Shown here: one piece after another, positions 6,862 to 14,874 of the stretch
Layout: each line of letters begins with the position of its first letter
Numbering within the stretch: position 1 is the stretch's first letter
Program-made: the position numbers and the translations under genes
Source: Lachnospiraceae bacterium
GTDB lineage: Bacteria; Bacillota; Clostridia; Lachnospirales; Lachnospiraceae
Direction of reading: 5' to 3'
Assembly (NCBI GenBank): GCA_024691875.1
Contig: JAILNG010000138.1
Coordinates: 1-32,320, forward strand
DNA length: 32,320 bases
Notes under the pieces: generated by a model
The model's input: only the letters and a program-made list of their open reading frames with translations
What the model was told of the DNA's origin: nothing
Databases searched by the model: none

Positions 6862-8124
6862 ATGAAAACAAACACAAAGATTTTAGTTACCTTGCTGACG
6901 ATTGGATTGGTTGCATCTGTCTTTGGAGCGTGTACCCAAAGTAAAGAGGACGCCGGTAAGTCTGTTGTTTATCAGACAGCAACACCTACTCCAAAGCCTA
7001 CAAAGACGCCGACTCCAACGCCCACTAATACACCAACGCCGACTAATTCTCCCACACCCACAAATACGCCCACACCGGCTCCGACGCTTGCGGTAAGCGG
7101 TCTTGCCGAGTATTATAAGGATTATTTTCCTATCGGTGTTGCACTCAGCAGAAGTACAGTCGGTGCTGTGAGATATGAAAAGATCGTTCTCAGTAACTTC
7201 AATCAGATAACACCTGAGAACGAGACTAAACCTGATGCACTTCTTGACGCAAATGCGAGCAAAAACGGATTGCCGGGAACCTACACTCATGCGGCGGTTT
7301 CCTTTGACAGATGTTTGCCTACCGTAGAATATTGCGTTAAGAACAATATGCAGATGCGTCTGCATACGCTGGTTTGGCACAGTCAGACTCCCAACTGGTT
7401 TTTCACAGAGGATTACACCCAGAACGGAAAATTGGTGAGTCGCGAAGTGATGCTGCAGCGAATGGAGAATTATATTAAAGACGTTATAGAGTACTTTGAT
7501 ACCAATTACCCCGGACTTATTTATGCGGTTGATGTCTGTAATGAGGCCTTTGACAGCGGAGACGGAGATGAGAACGGTATCAGAAAAGCTAAAAATAAAT
7601 GGTACGAAACCGTTGGACCGGATTATTACTATCAGGCATTTGTTTATGCCAGAAAGTATGCTCCCGATTACATGACGCTTTTCTATAATGATTACAGTTG
7701 TGCATATAAGTACAATCAGATCATTGATCACCTTGCAAAAGCTAAAGAAGAAGGGTTGATCGACGGTATCGGAATGCAGTCTCACCTTTCACTTAATGAG
7801 AGCGTAAACGGACAGTATTATCTTGCTATGAAAGCCTTTTTGAAGGCCGGATACGAATTACAGGTTACTGAGCTTGATATCGGAATGGAAACCAAGACAG
7901 AGAACAACCTGAATCTTCAGGCAAGAAAATACAAGGTTCTTTTCAATAACCTCATCAAGTTAAAGGATGAAGGTTACAACATTTCAAGCGTCACATTGTG
8001 GGGGATTTCGGACAACCTCAGCTGGCGTACGGGTAAATACCCGCTTCTTTTCGACAGTAGCTTGAATCCGAAGAAAGCCTACTACGGTGCTCTTCAGGAT
8101 CCGAGCATTCCTACTATAGAGTAA
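6862..8124 (+). CDS. GH10 endo-1,4-beta-xylanase lipoprotein
   Basis: The 420-residue enzyme would cut xylan chains at the cell surface. It has a lipoprotein signal with Cys24 (VFGAC), a Thr-Pro linker at about 38-75, and a GH10 barrel from about 80 to 412. Diagnostic segments are ITPENETKPDAL (116-127), MRLHTLVWHSQTPNW (165-179), VDVCNEAF with the acid/base Glu228, and VTELDIGME with the nucleophile Glu337. The start at 6862 is preferred to an in-frame ATG at 6832 because AAGGAG at 6852-6857 lies just upstream and the signal peptide begins there. It is a single-domain enzyme without a binding module of its own; the neighbouring triple-module lipoprotein may supply that function. It is framed by its own promoter and terminator. 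Confidence 0.96.
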   Translation: MKTNTKILVTLLTIGLVASVFGACTQSKEDAGKSVVYQTATPTPKPTKTPTPTPTNTPTPTNSPTPTNTPTPAPTLAVSGLAEYYKDYFPIGVALSRSTVGAVRYEKIVLSNFNQITPENETKPDALLDANASKNGLPGTYTHAAVSFDRCLPTVEYCVKNNMQMRLHTLVWHSQTPNWFFTEDYTQNGKLVSREVMLQRMENYIKDVIEYFDTNYPGLIYAVDVCNEAFDSGDGDENGIRKAKNKWYETVGPDYYYQAFVYARKYAPDYMTLFYNDYSCAYKYNQIIDHLAKAKEEGLIDGIGMQSHLSLNESVNGQYYLAMKAFLKAGYELQVTELDIGMETKTENNLNLQARKYKVLFNNLIKLKDEGYNISSVTLWGISDNLSWRTGKYPLLFDSSLNPKKAYYGALQDPSIPTIE

Positions 8125-8147
8125 TTCTCTTATCTTCATCTTGGAGA

Positions 8148-8180
8148 AGGCTCCCGCGAAAGTGGGGGCTTTTTCTTTTC
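8148..8180 (+). terminator. Terminator after the xylanase gene
   Basis: AGGCTCCCGC (8148-8157), a GAAA tetraloop and GTGGGGGCTT (8162-8171) form a 10-bp stem with some G-U pairs, followed by a T-rich tract. Confidence 0.9.
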
Positions 8181-8209
8181 TTGTGCATTTCTCGAAAATA
8201 TGGTAGAAT
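8181..8209 (+). promoter_or_regulatory. Promoter of the ABC-F ATPase gene
   Basis: TTGTGC (8181-8186), a 17-nt spacer and TAGAAT (8204-8209) preceded by TGG (extended -10) fit a housekeeping promoter. It begins directly after the xylanase terminator. Confidence 0.7.
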
Positions 8210-8250
8210 GCACACGTTTGGTTTTTTGTGAGATTTATTTGGAGTTAACA

Positions 8251-10200
8251 ATGATACTATCGTGTAACAAGATCAATAAAAGTTTTGGCGAAAAGGACAT
8301 CTTAAAGGATGTTTCTTTTCATGTGAATGACAATGAAAAGGTGGCAATTATCGGAGCCAACGGAGCCGGGAAATCCACGATCTTTAAGATCATCCTTGGT
8401 GAATTAAAGGCAGACAGCGGAGAAGTGATCTTTGCAAAGGATGCCACCTGGGGATGCATTTCCCAGACTCAGAATCTGGAAAGTACCAACGGAATATATG
8501 CAGAATTGTTCGGGACAAACAAAAAGGTGCTCGAACTTGAAGAGAGAATAGAAAAGCTTCATAAGGACATCGAAGAGGAATCGAAAAAGAACGGAGAAAG
8601 TGAGGAGCTTAAAAGGCTCTATGCTGACTACGAAAGGTGCAACACAGAATTTGACAGGATAAACGGATACGCATACAGGAGTGAAGTAACCGGAGTTTTA
8701 AAAGGACTTGGCTTTAAGGAAGAAGAATTTGACAAGAAGATCAACACCTTATCCGGAGGCCAAAAGACCAGAGTTGCTTTGGGAAAGCTTCTGCTCATGA
8801 AGCCCGATCTTATCATGTTGGATGAGCCCACAAACCATTTGGATATGAATTCCATCGCATGGCTGGAAACTTTCCTTGCAAATTACAACGGAGCGGTGCT
8901 TGTTATTGCCCATGACCGTTACTTCCTGGATAAAGTGGTCACGAAGGTTGTAGAGATCGAGAATTGCAAAGCGATGTGTTTTGAAGGCAATTATTCCCGA
9001 TTCGCAGAAAAGAAGGCTGAGGTTCGAAAGGCTCAATTAAAGGCATATATGAACCAGCAGCGGGACATCAAGCATCAGGAAGAGGTTATAGAAAAGCTTA
9101 AGAGCTTTAACAGAGAAAAATCCATTAAACGAGCCGAATCCAGAGAAAAGATGCTGGATAAGATAGAAAGACTGGAAAAACCTGTTGAGATAGACGATGA
9201 AATGAAGATCTCTTTCCGTGCATCGACAGTCAGCGGAAATGATGTGTTGACTGTAAAGGGACTCACAAAGGCCTATGGCCCCGAATTGCTCTTCAAGGAT
9301 CTGAATTTTGAGATAAAGCGTGGAGAGAGAGTTGCCATAATCGGTAACAACGGAACCGGAAAAACTACTATACTTAAGATCATAAACGGACTTGTGAAGG
9401 CTGACGCCGGAGAGATCAAAGAAGGAGCCAAGGTTGCCATAGCCTACTATGATCAGGAACATCAGGTTCTGAATCCTGAAAATTCGCCTTTTGAGGAGAT
9501 CTCGGACGCTCATCCGCTTATGGATAACACTGACATAAGAAACATACTGGCTGCATTTCTGTTTACAGGAGATGAGGTGTTTACTCCCATTAAGCTTCTT
9601 TCGGGAGGAGAGCACGGAAGGGTTTCCCTTGCAAAACTCATGCTTTCAAAGGCAAATCTTTTGATCCTCGATGAGCCTACAAACCACTTGGACATTACAT
9701 CAAAGGAAATTCTTGAGAATGCGCTTAATTCTTATGACGGTACGGTTTTATATGTGTCCCACGATAGATACTTTATAAACAAGACCGCGACCAGGATCCT
9801 TGATCTGACGGAAAAGCAGCTTGTGCCTTACATAGGAAATTACGATTATTACCTGGAACACAAGGACGTTGTTGAAAAGGCCTATTTAAGGGGCACACTC
9901 GGAAACGGGCCTGCCGCATCGGCTGAAAACCTACAGGCGGAAACAGAGAACAAACTGGATTGGAAGGCTCAAAAAGAAGAGCAGGCGAGACTAAGAAAGA
10001 AACAGAATGAGATCTCAAGGATAGAAAAGGAGATCGCAAAGCTTGAAGAAGAGGGAAGCAAAGTGGATGAAGAACTCGAAAATCCTGCTTACTTCACGGA
10101 TCATGTCAAGCTCGCCGAACTCACAGGCAGAAAAAACGAAATAGAAGAAAAGCTTTTGGAACTCATGGATGAATGGGAGAAATTAAGCTCGGAAGAATAG
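8251..10200 (+). CDS. ABC-F family ATPase (YdiF/Uup-like), ribosome-associated
   Basis: The 649-residue protein has two ABC ATPase domains and no membrane segment, the hallmark of ABC-F translation factors that bind the ribosome and rescue or tune stalled synthesis. Domain 1 shows GANGAGKST (35-43), LSGGQ (about 167) and LDEPTNHLD (about 191-199). A charged linker follows. Domain 2 shows GNNGTGKTT (about 365), LSGGE (about 449) and LDEPTNHLD (about 475). Residues from about 570 to the end are highly charged and should form a coiled coil, as in Uup/YdiF. The start at 8251 is supported by GGAG at 8241-8244; an upstream in-frame ATG at 8200 lies inside the promoter. A drug-resistance ABC-F role cannot be excluded, but the length and C-terminal coil favour a housekeeping member. 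Confidence 0.93.
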   Translation: MILSCNKINKSFGEKDILKDVSFHVNDNEKVAIIGANGAGKSTIFKIILGELKADSGEVIFAKDATWGCISQTQNLESTNGIYAELFGTNKKVLELEERIEKLHKDIEEESKKNGESEELKRLYADYERCNTEFDRINGYAYRSEVTGVLKGLGFKEEEFDKKINTLSGGQKTRVALGKLLLMKPDLIMLDEPTNHLDMNSIAWLETFLANYNGAVLVIAHDRYFLDKVVTKVVEIENCKAMCFEGNYSRFAEKKAEVRKAQLKAYMNQQRDIKHQEEVIEKLKSFNREKSIKRAESREKMLDKIERLEKPVEIDDEMKISFRASTVSGNDVLTVKGLTKAYGPELLFKDLNFEIKRGERVAIIGNNGTGKTTILKIINGLVKADAGEIKEGAKVAIAYYDQEHQVLNPENSPFEEISDAHPLMDNTDIRNILAAFLFTGDEVFTPIKLLSGGEHGRVSLAKLMLSKANLLILDEPTNHLDITSKEILENALNSYDGTVLYVSHDRYFINKTATRILDLTEKQLVPYIGNYDYYLEHKDVVEKAYLRGTLGNGPAASAENLQAETENKLDWKAQKEEQARLRKKQNEISRIEKEIAKLEEEGSKVDEELENPAYFTDHVKLAELTGRKNEIEEKLLELMDEWEKLSSEE

Positions 10201-10213
10201 GATTGGCTAAAAA

Positions 10214-10250
10214 AATAACCCCGGTTTGTGCCGGGGTTATTGATTTTTTA
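10214..10250. terminator. Bidirectional terminator between the ABC-F gene and glyA
   Basis: AATAACCCCGG (10214-10224) and CCGGGGTTATT (10231-10241) form a perfect 11-bp stem with a 6-nt loop. It has an A-run on the left and a T-run on the right, so it can stop both convergent transcripts. Confidence 0.93.
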
Positions 10251-11489
10251 TCAGTACAAAGGATACTTGTCTGTAAGACCTTTAACCATTGCCTTAACTT
10301 CCTCTGACTTTTCGCCTCTGGAATCGATTGCAAGTGCGATGGCTTCGGCAACCTTATCCATGTCCTTGGCGTCAAATCCGCGGGTTGTAACTGCTGCGGA
10401 ACCGAGACGGATACCGCTTGTAACGTTGGGCTTTGCGGGATCCTTGGGAATGGAGTTTTTGTTGCATGTGATGTTAACGGCATCAAGGAGATGCTCTGTT
10501 TCTTTACCTGTAACGCCCTTGCTGATCAGGTTTACAAGCATAAGGTGGTTGTCTGTACCGCCTGAAACCATATCAAAACCACGATCCATAAGACCTTTGC
10601 AAAGTGCCTGAGCATTCGTTACGATGTTTGCGGCATATGTTTTGAAAGAAGGATCGAGTGCTTCCTTGAAGCAAACTGCCTTTGCTGCGATCACGTGCAT
10701 AAGAGGTCCGCCCTGAATTCCGGGGAAGAGAGCTTTGTTCAGCTTGTGCTCTGTTGCAAACTCTTCGGAGGAAAGGATGATACCGCCACGAGGTCCGCGG
10801 AGTGTCTTGTGCGTGGTGGAAGTTACGATGTGAGCGTAAGGGATGGGAGACTGGTGAACTCCGCCGGCAACAAGGCCTGCGATGTGAGCCATGTCTACCA
10901 TAAGGATAGCGCCGACTTCGTCTGCGATCTCACGGAAACGCTTAAAATCAATTGCTCTGGGATAAGCGGAAGCACCTGCAACGATGAGCTTCGGACGGCA
11001 TTCTTTTGCAATTCTCAAAACCTCATCGTAATCAATGTAGCCATTCTCATCAACTCCGTAAGGAACGCAATTGAAATACATACCTGAGAAATTTACCGGG
11101 CTTCCGTGGGAAAGATGTCCGCCATCTGCAAGGCTCATGCCCATGAATGTGTCTCCGGGCTGAAGGAGTGCAAAGAATACGGTCATATTAGCCTGAGCTC
11201 CGGAATGGGGCTGTACGTTTGCCCATGTGCAGCCGTAGAGTTTTTTGATCCTTTCGATGGCAAGGTTTTCGGCGATATCAACGCATTCGCAACCGCCATA
11301 GTAACGTTTTCCGGGATAACCCTCGGCGTATTTATTGGTGAGATGACTTCCCATTGCTGCCATTACTGCTTTGCTTACGAAATTCTCGGAAGCGATGAGC
11401 TCAATGTGGCTTCTCTGGCGCGCAAGCTCAAGGTTCATGGCATCGGCAAGTTCGGGATCGGCTTTTGTAATTTCTTCAAAATCGAACAT
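10251..11489 (-). CDS. glyA: Serine hydroxymethyltransferase
   Basis: The 412-residue PLP enzyme converts serine and tetrahydrofolate to glycine and methylene-tetrahydrofolate in the cytoplasm. Clear family segments are [14 protein letters not shown] (29-42), [19 protein letters not shown] (50-68), [10 protein letters not shown] (93-102), [14 protein letters not shown] (197-210) and [13 protein letters not shown], with Lys228 the PLP-binding lysine. The length is normal. GGAGGA lies 9 nt before the start. It is a single-gene unit, convergent with the ABC-F gene and divergent from the MgtC-family gene. No riboswitch-like leader was recognised upstream. Confidence 0.98.
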   Translation of the reverse strand: MFDFEEITKADPELADAMNLELARQRSHIELIASENFVSKAVMAAMGSHLTNKYAEGYPGKRYYGGCECVDIAENLAIERIKKLYGCTWANVQPHSGAQANMTVFFALLQPGDTFMGMSLADGGHLSHGSPVNFSGMYFNCVPYGVDENGYIDYDEVLRIAKECRPKLIVAGASAYPRAIDFKRFREIADEVGAILMVDMAHIAGLVAGGVHQSPIPYAHIVTSTTHKTLRGPRGGIILSSEEFATEHKLNKALFPGIQGGPLMHVIAAKAVCFKEALDPSFKTYAANIVTNAQALCKGLMDRGFDMVSGGTDNHLMLVNLISKGVTGKETEHLLDAVNITCNKNSIPKDPAKPNVTSGIRLGSAAVTTRGFDAKDMDKVAEAIALAIDSRGEKSEEVKAMVKGLTDKYPLY

Positions 11490-11521
11490 GTCTTGGTTCC
11501 TCCGTTTGGAAATTTTGCTTT

Positions 11522-11530
11522 ATTTTATCA
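11522..11530 (-). promoter_or_regulatory. Candidate extended -10 for glyA
   Basis: On the minus strand TGATAAAAT gives a TGn-extended -10 about 33 nt upstream of the glyA start. The -35 region is weak. Confidence 0.5.
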
Positions 11531-11682
11531 CAGTAGCGAAGAAAAAGCGAGATGAAATAAATTAAACATTCTTATCTCTATCATAAGAGGGATAAAAACT
11601 TAACATGTATTTCATAAAGAGCGATCAGGCCGGAAAGTGCAAAAATAAAGGAATGTAAAGAGTTTATATTAAGCTTGTTCCG

Positions 11683-11711
11683 TTGACATATTTATTAATT
11701 AATGTTATAAT
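11683..11711 (+). promoter_or_regulatory. Near-consensus promoter of the MgtC-family gene
   Basis: TTGACA (11683-11688), a 17-nt spacer and TATAAT (11706-11711) match the sigma-A consensus exactly, with TGT before the -10. Transcription would start near 11718. This is the strongest promoter in the window. The stretch from about 11531 to 11680 upstream holds nothing else I can identify. Confidence 0.92.
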
Positions 11712-11763
11712 TCATGGTTATGAAGAAGATTGCCGGTGAAGCCGGCTTTAATTTTAGGAGAAG

Positions 11764-12462
11764 ATGAGAGATATGGATTTTATCAGACATTTATTTGAAG
11801 GACAAGGCGAATTTATTTTAAGGATCGTTATCGCTGCGGCATGCGGTGCGGTAATCGGCCTTGAGAGAAGCAGACGACAGAAGGAAGCGGGACTTCGTAC
11901 TCACATTATTGTTTGTATGGGCGCCACCTTGCTTATGCTGATCTCTAAATACGGCTTTTTTGATGTGATCGTCAGGGACAGCGTTCAGGTGGATGCTTCC
12001 CGTGTGGCATCAACCATAATTACGGGTATCTCGTTCCTCGGAGCCGGAGTTATCTTCCTTAAGGGTTCATCCATCAGGGGACTCACCACCTCGGCAGGTC
12101 TTTTTTCAACAGCTGCCTGCGGAATGGCGGTAGGTGCAGGAATGTATGTTATCGGTATCTTTACTACGATATTCATGGTAACTTTACAGTACTTCCTCCA
12201 CAAATACAATCTGAGCTCAGAGACCATTGCTGCCACGGAGATCAGAATAGTATGCTACGATAAGCCGGAGATAGTTGAAAAGATCAAGGCCTACTTTACC
12301 GAAAACAAGGTTGAGATCGAAGAATTCACGATCAAGAGAAAAACCGACGGAACTTTGATCTACGATACCGTTGTAAAGCATTTAAAGCCCAACGAGCTGA
12401 ATCACATCACAACGATACTTACAGAGGTTCCGGATGTTATGGAAGTCAGCTGTAATCAGTAA
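11764..12462 (+). CDS. MgtC/SapB-family membrane protein
   Basis: The 232-residue protein has an N-terminal membrane domain of about four to five helices (residues ~15-145) and a soluble C-terminal domain (~150-232) with the alternating strand/helix pattern of the ACT-like domain seen in MgtC relatives. Family traits are GAVIGLERSRRQKEAGLRTH (29-48), GATLLMLIS and ASTIITGISFLGAGVIFLKG followed by GLTTSAGLFSTAACGMAVG. Related proteins are linked to magnesium limitation and membrane potential; the role here is unknown. AGGAG at 11756-11760 is 3 nt before this ATG and 12 nt before an in-frame ATG at 11773, so the start is uncertain by three codons. A very strong promoter drives it, and a short overlapping frame precedes it. 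Confidence 0.92.
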   Translation: MRDMDFIRHLFEGQGEFILRIVIAAACGAVIGLERSRRQKEAGLRTHIIVCMGATLLMLISKYGFFDVIVRDSVQVDASRVASTIITGISFLGAGVIFLKGSSIRGLTTSAGLFSTAACGMAVGAGMYVIGIFTTIFMVTLQYFLHKYNLSSETIAATEIRIVCYDKPEIVEKIKAYFTENKVEIEEFTIKRKTDGTLIYDTVVKHLKPNELNHITTILTEVPDVMEVSCNQ

Positions 12463-12475
12463 AAGAGATTTTGTA

Positions 12476-12504
12476 TTGAATAATCAAAAAAAGTGTTTTA
12501 TAAT
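12476..12504 (+). promoter_or_regulatory. Promoter of the pyrE operon
   Basis: TTGAAT (12476-12481), a 17-nt spacer and TATAAT (12499-12504) form a strong sigma-A promoter. The -10 overlaps the left arm of the following hairpin, and transcription would start near 12511 inside it. Confidence 0.85.
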
Positions 12505-12537
12505 TCACGGGATACTTACGGATTCCCGTGAATTTTT
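12503..12537 (+). terminator. Terminator of the MgtC-family gene, overlapping the pyrE promoter
   Basis: ATTCACGGGA (12503-12512) and TCCCGTGAAT (12524-12533) form a perfect 10-bp stem followed by TTTTTATT. Only transcripts from upstream contain both arms, so it should stop readthrough from the MgtC gene while leaving pyrE transcripts free. Confidence 0.8.
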
Positions 12538-12560
12538 ATTGCAGATCTATCGGAGGACAT

Positions 12561-13250
12561 ATGGAAAACTACAAAAAAGAGTTTATTGATTTTATGGTTG
12601 AATGCAACGTGTTGAAGTTCGGCGATTTCACGCTTAAAAGCGGCAGAAGATCCCCTTTCTTTATGAATGCCGGAGCCTACGTTACCGGCGGACAGCTCAA
12701 GAAACTCGGCGAATACTATGCAAAGGCCATTCACGACAATTTCGGAGATGATTTCGATGTCCTCTTCGGACCCGCTTACAAGGGCATTCCCCTTTCTGTG
12801 GTTACCGCTGTTGCGTACTCCGAGCTTTACGGCAAAGAGATCCGCTACACTTCCAACAGAAAAGAGATCAAGGACCACGGTGACACGGGCATATTACTTG
12901 GCAGCAAGATACAGGACGGCGACAGAGTTGTAATGATCGAAGATGTTACAACATCCGGAAAGTCAATGGAAGAGACAGTACCCATTGTAAAAAGCTGTGG
13001 AGATGTGAAGATCGTGGGACTCATGGTGAGCCTCAATCGTATGGAAGTGGGACTTTCGGGTAAGAAAGCAGCACTTGATGAGATCACGGAAACCTACGGC
13101 TTCCCCGCAAAGGCTATCGTAACCATGGAAGAAGTTACCGAAGCTCTTTATAACAAAGAGCATAACGGAAAGATCATTATAAATGACGAGATAAAGGCTC
13201 GCATAGATGCTTATTATGAAGAATACGGAGCTAAAAACAAGAATAATTGA
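12561..13250 (+). CDS. pyrE: Orotate phosphoribosyltransferase
   Basis: The 229-residue enzyme joins orotate to PRPP to form orotidine monophosphate in pyrimidine synthesis. It shows FGDFTLKSGRRSPFFMNAG (20-38), FGPAYKGIPL (69-78), YTSNRKEIKDHGD (96-108, a mobile-loop lysine region) and the PRPP-binding loop VVMIEDVTTSGKS (123-135). The start at 12561 is chosen for GGAGG at 12552-12556; an in-frame ATG at 12528 lies inside the terminator hairpin. No other pyrimidine gene is next to it. The following heparinase-like gene starts within its last 44 bases, so the two are likely co-translated. Confidence 0.96.
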   Translation: MENYKKEFIDFMVECNVLKFGDFTLKSGRRSPFFMNAGAYVTGGQLKKLGEYYAKAIHDNFGDDFDVLFGPAYKGIPLSVVTAVAYSELYGKEIRYTSNRKEIKDHGDTGILLGSKIQDGDRVVMIEDVTTSGKSMEETVPIVKSCGDVKIVGLMVSLNRMEVGLSGKKAALDEITETYGFPAKAIVTMEEVTEALYNKEHNGKIIINDEIKARIDAYYEEYGAKNKNN

Positions 13251-14874
13251 GCTTGCGGATGAGATGGCAGGCGAAACAATGCCCGAACTTACCGATGAGC
13301 TTTTCGGCTTGTTCGAGAAGAACGGGAATCGCCTGGCTTATGAAAACGTTTATTTTCCAAGAAGAAAGTTCCTGGCCGTTTACGGGATCTCAGCCATTCT
13401 CTTTAAGAGAAAAGAGGATATTGAAAAGCTGGAGTACGTATTGGACGAGATCTGTAAGGAAAAGACCTGGGCTCTTCCCGCTCACTGCGACAGGAAGAAA
13501 AGACCGGATATTGAAAAGGAGATAGACCTTTTTAATGCGGAGACAGCGGGAGCTCTTTCGGAGATCTTAAAGAGAGCAAAAGGGCTTTTGGATGAGAGTC
13601 TTTGCAAAAGAGTACGGAACGAGATCGCAAGAAGAGTGCTGATACCTTTTGCTTCGGAAGGATCAAAATACGGATTTGAAAATGCTCATCACAACTGGAA
13701 TGCTGTTTGCTGCGGATCTGTCGGAACCGCACTCATAAATATCGGAGAAGAACTGCTGGGCAAAGAAAAGACGCTTGCAAATCTTAATAGGATCAATGCT
13801 TCCTTGAGTGTATTTGTTGACAGCTTTCCTGAGGACGGAGCTTGCCTTGAAGGTGCGGGATACTTTAATTACGGTATAGGTTTCCTGACGGCTTACGGAA
13901 GAAGATACAAGGAGTACATGAAGAAATCGGCTGATTTCTTTAAATCTCCTAAGATGGCAAAGATCAGCGAGTTCCCCAACATAGCATTTTTTCTTAACGG
14001 AGTGGCTGTCAATTTTTCCGATGCCACGGAAAATGAAAAGCTGCATTGCGGGATGCTTGCAGGACTTCAGGAACTTTGCGGTACGGAGTACTTTGTAAAT
14101 GAAAATATAACGGCGGATTTTGATTCTGACCCATGTTACAGATTTTTGCCCCTGTTTGATGATCTGAACTACGGAGAAGAACTCAGATTACAAAAAAAGA
14201 CTGCGGAAAAGAGACTGTCGGTACTTCCTTTTGCTGAATGGGCAGTGGCTGAGAATGCAGCAGGCTCGGGTTTCGCGACTAAAGGCGGTAACAATGCGGA
14301 ACCCCACAATCACAATGATGTGGGAAGTTACATTTACCTGACGTCCGAAGGGACATCGGTCTGTGAACTGGGAGCGGGTGAATATACTGCGGATTATTTC
14401 GGGGCAGGTCGTTACAATATCCTATGTAACGGGACACAGGGACATTCGCTTCCTCTTATCGGAGGAAAGGGGCAGCTTACCGGAGAAGAGGCAAAGGCAG
14501 GGAGATTTGAGGTCACGGAAAGCGGTAATCTGATCAAGGTTGAAACAGATCTTACAGATTGCTACCATAACTGCGAAAGAGTAACGAGACAGCTGATCTT
14601 TGACTCGGTTGACGGCAGTCTGCAGATCAGGGATGAGATAATTTCAGGCGAAGAGATCTCTGACAGGATAATTTCCAAAAAAGATATTACGGACAAGATC
14701 GAAGTCTTATCCGAAGATTTTGAATTACAAATGCATCGCGAAGTCTTTAATAACCATCAGGGCGAGGAAGAAAGCATATGCATTTTTGAGATTAAGGAGA
14801 AAAAAGATGGAGATAATAAAAAAGGAGCTGACGGTAAAAGGCTTCACAGCATTACTTACAGGTTACATCCTTGA
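13207..14874 (+). CDS. Heparinase II/III-family protein, cytoplasmic
   Basis: The 555-residue protein resembles the heparinase II/III group of polysaccharide lyases. It has a helical toroid N-terminal part with AHHNWNAVCCGSVGTALI (160-177) and SFPEDGACLEGAGYFNYG, then a beta-rich part with EPHNHNDVGSYIYL (about 365-378) and AGEYTADYFGAGRY. Such proteins act on uronic-acid-containing sugars; the real substrate is unknown. No signal peptide is present, so a substrate would have to be imported. AAAGG at 13193-13197 lies 9 nt before this ATG, inside pyrE; a Met at residue 4 is an alternative. Its last 68 bases overlap the following esterase gene, and the final ~22 residues read like an unplanned extension. 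Confidence 0.78.
   Translation: MLIMKNTELKTRIIELADEMAGETMPELTDELFGLFEKNGNRLAYENVYFPRRKFLAVYGISAILFKRKEDIEKLEYVLDEICKEKTWALPAHCDRKKRPDIEKEIDLFNAETAGALSEILKRAKGLLDESLCKRVRNEIARRVLIPFASEGSKYGFENAHHNWNAVCCGSVGTALINIGEELLGKEKTLANLNRINASLSVFVDSFPEDGACLEGAGYFNYGIGFLTAYGRRYKEYMKKSADFFKSPKMAKISEFPNIAFFLNGVAVNFSDATENEKLHCGMLAGLQELCGTEYFVNENITADFDSDPCYRFLPLFDDLNYGEELRLQKKTAEKRLSVLPFAEWAVAENAAGSGFATKGGNNAEPHNHNDVGSYIYLTSEGTSVCELGAGEYTADYFGAGRYNILCNGTQGHSLPLIGGKGQLTGEEAKAGRFEVTESGNLIKVETDLTDCYHNCERVTRQLIFDSVDGSLQIRDEIISGEEISDRIISKKDITDKIEVLSEDFELQMHREVFNNHQGEEESICIFEIKEKKDGDNKKGADGKRLHSITYRLHP

Noticed and set aside
6883..7785. A 300-codon open frame antisense to the xylanase gene
   Set aside because: The plus strand encodes a textbook GH10 enzyme. 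The antisense protein is of biased composition with no recognisable motif or ribosome site.
9037..9615. A 192-codon frame antisense to the ABC-F gene
   Set aside because: It lies wholly within a conserved ATPase gene and has no ribosome site or family resemblance.
13207..13263. Later start at 13264 for the heparinase-like gene to avoid overlap with pyrE
   Set aside because: There is no ribosome site before 13264, whereas AAAGG lies 9 nt before 13207.
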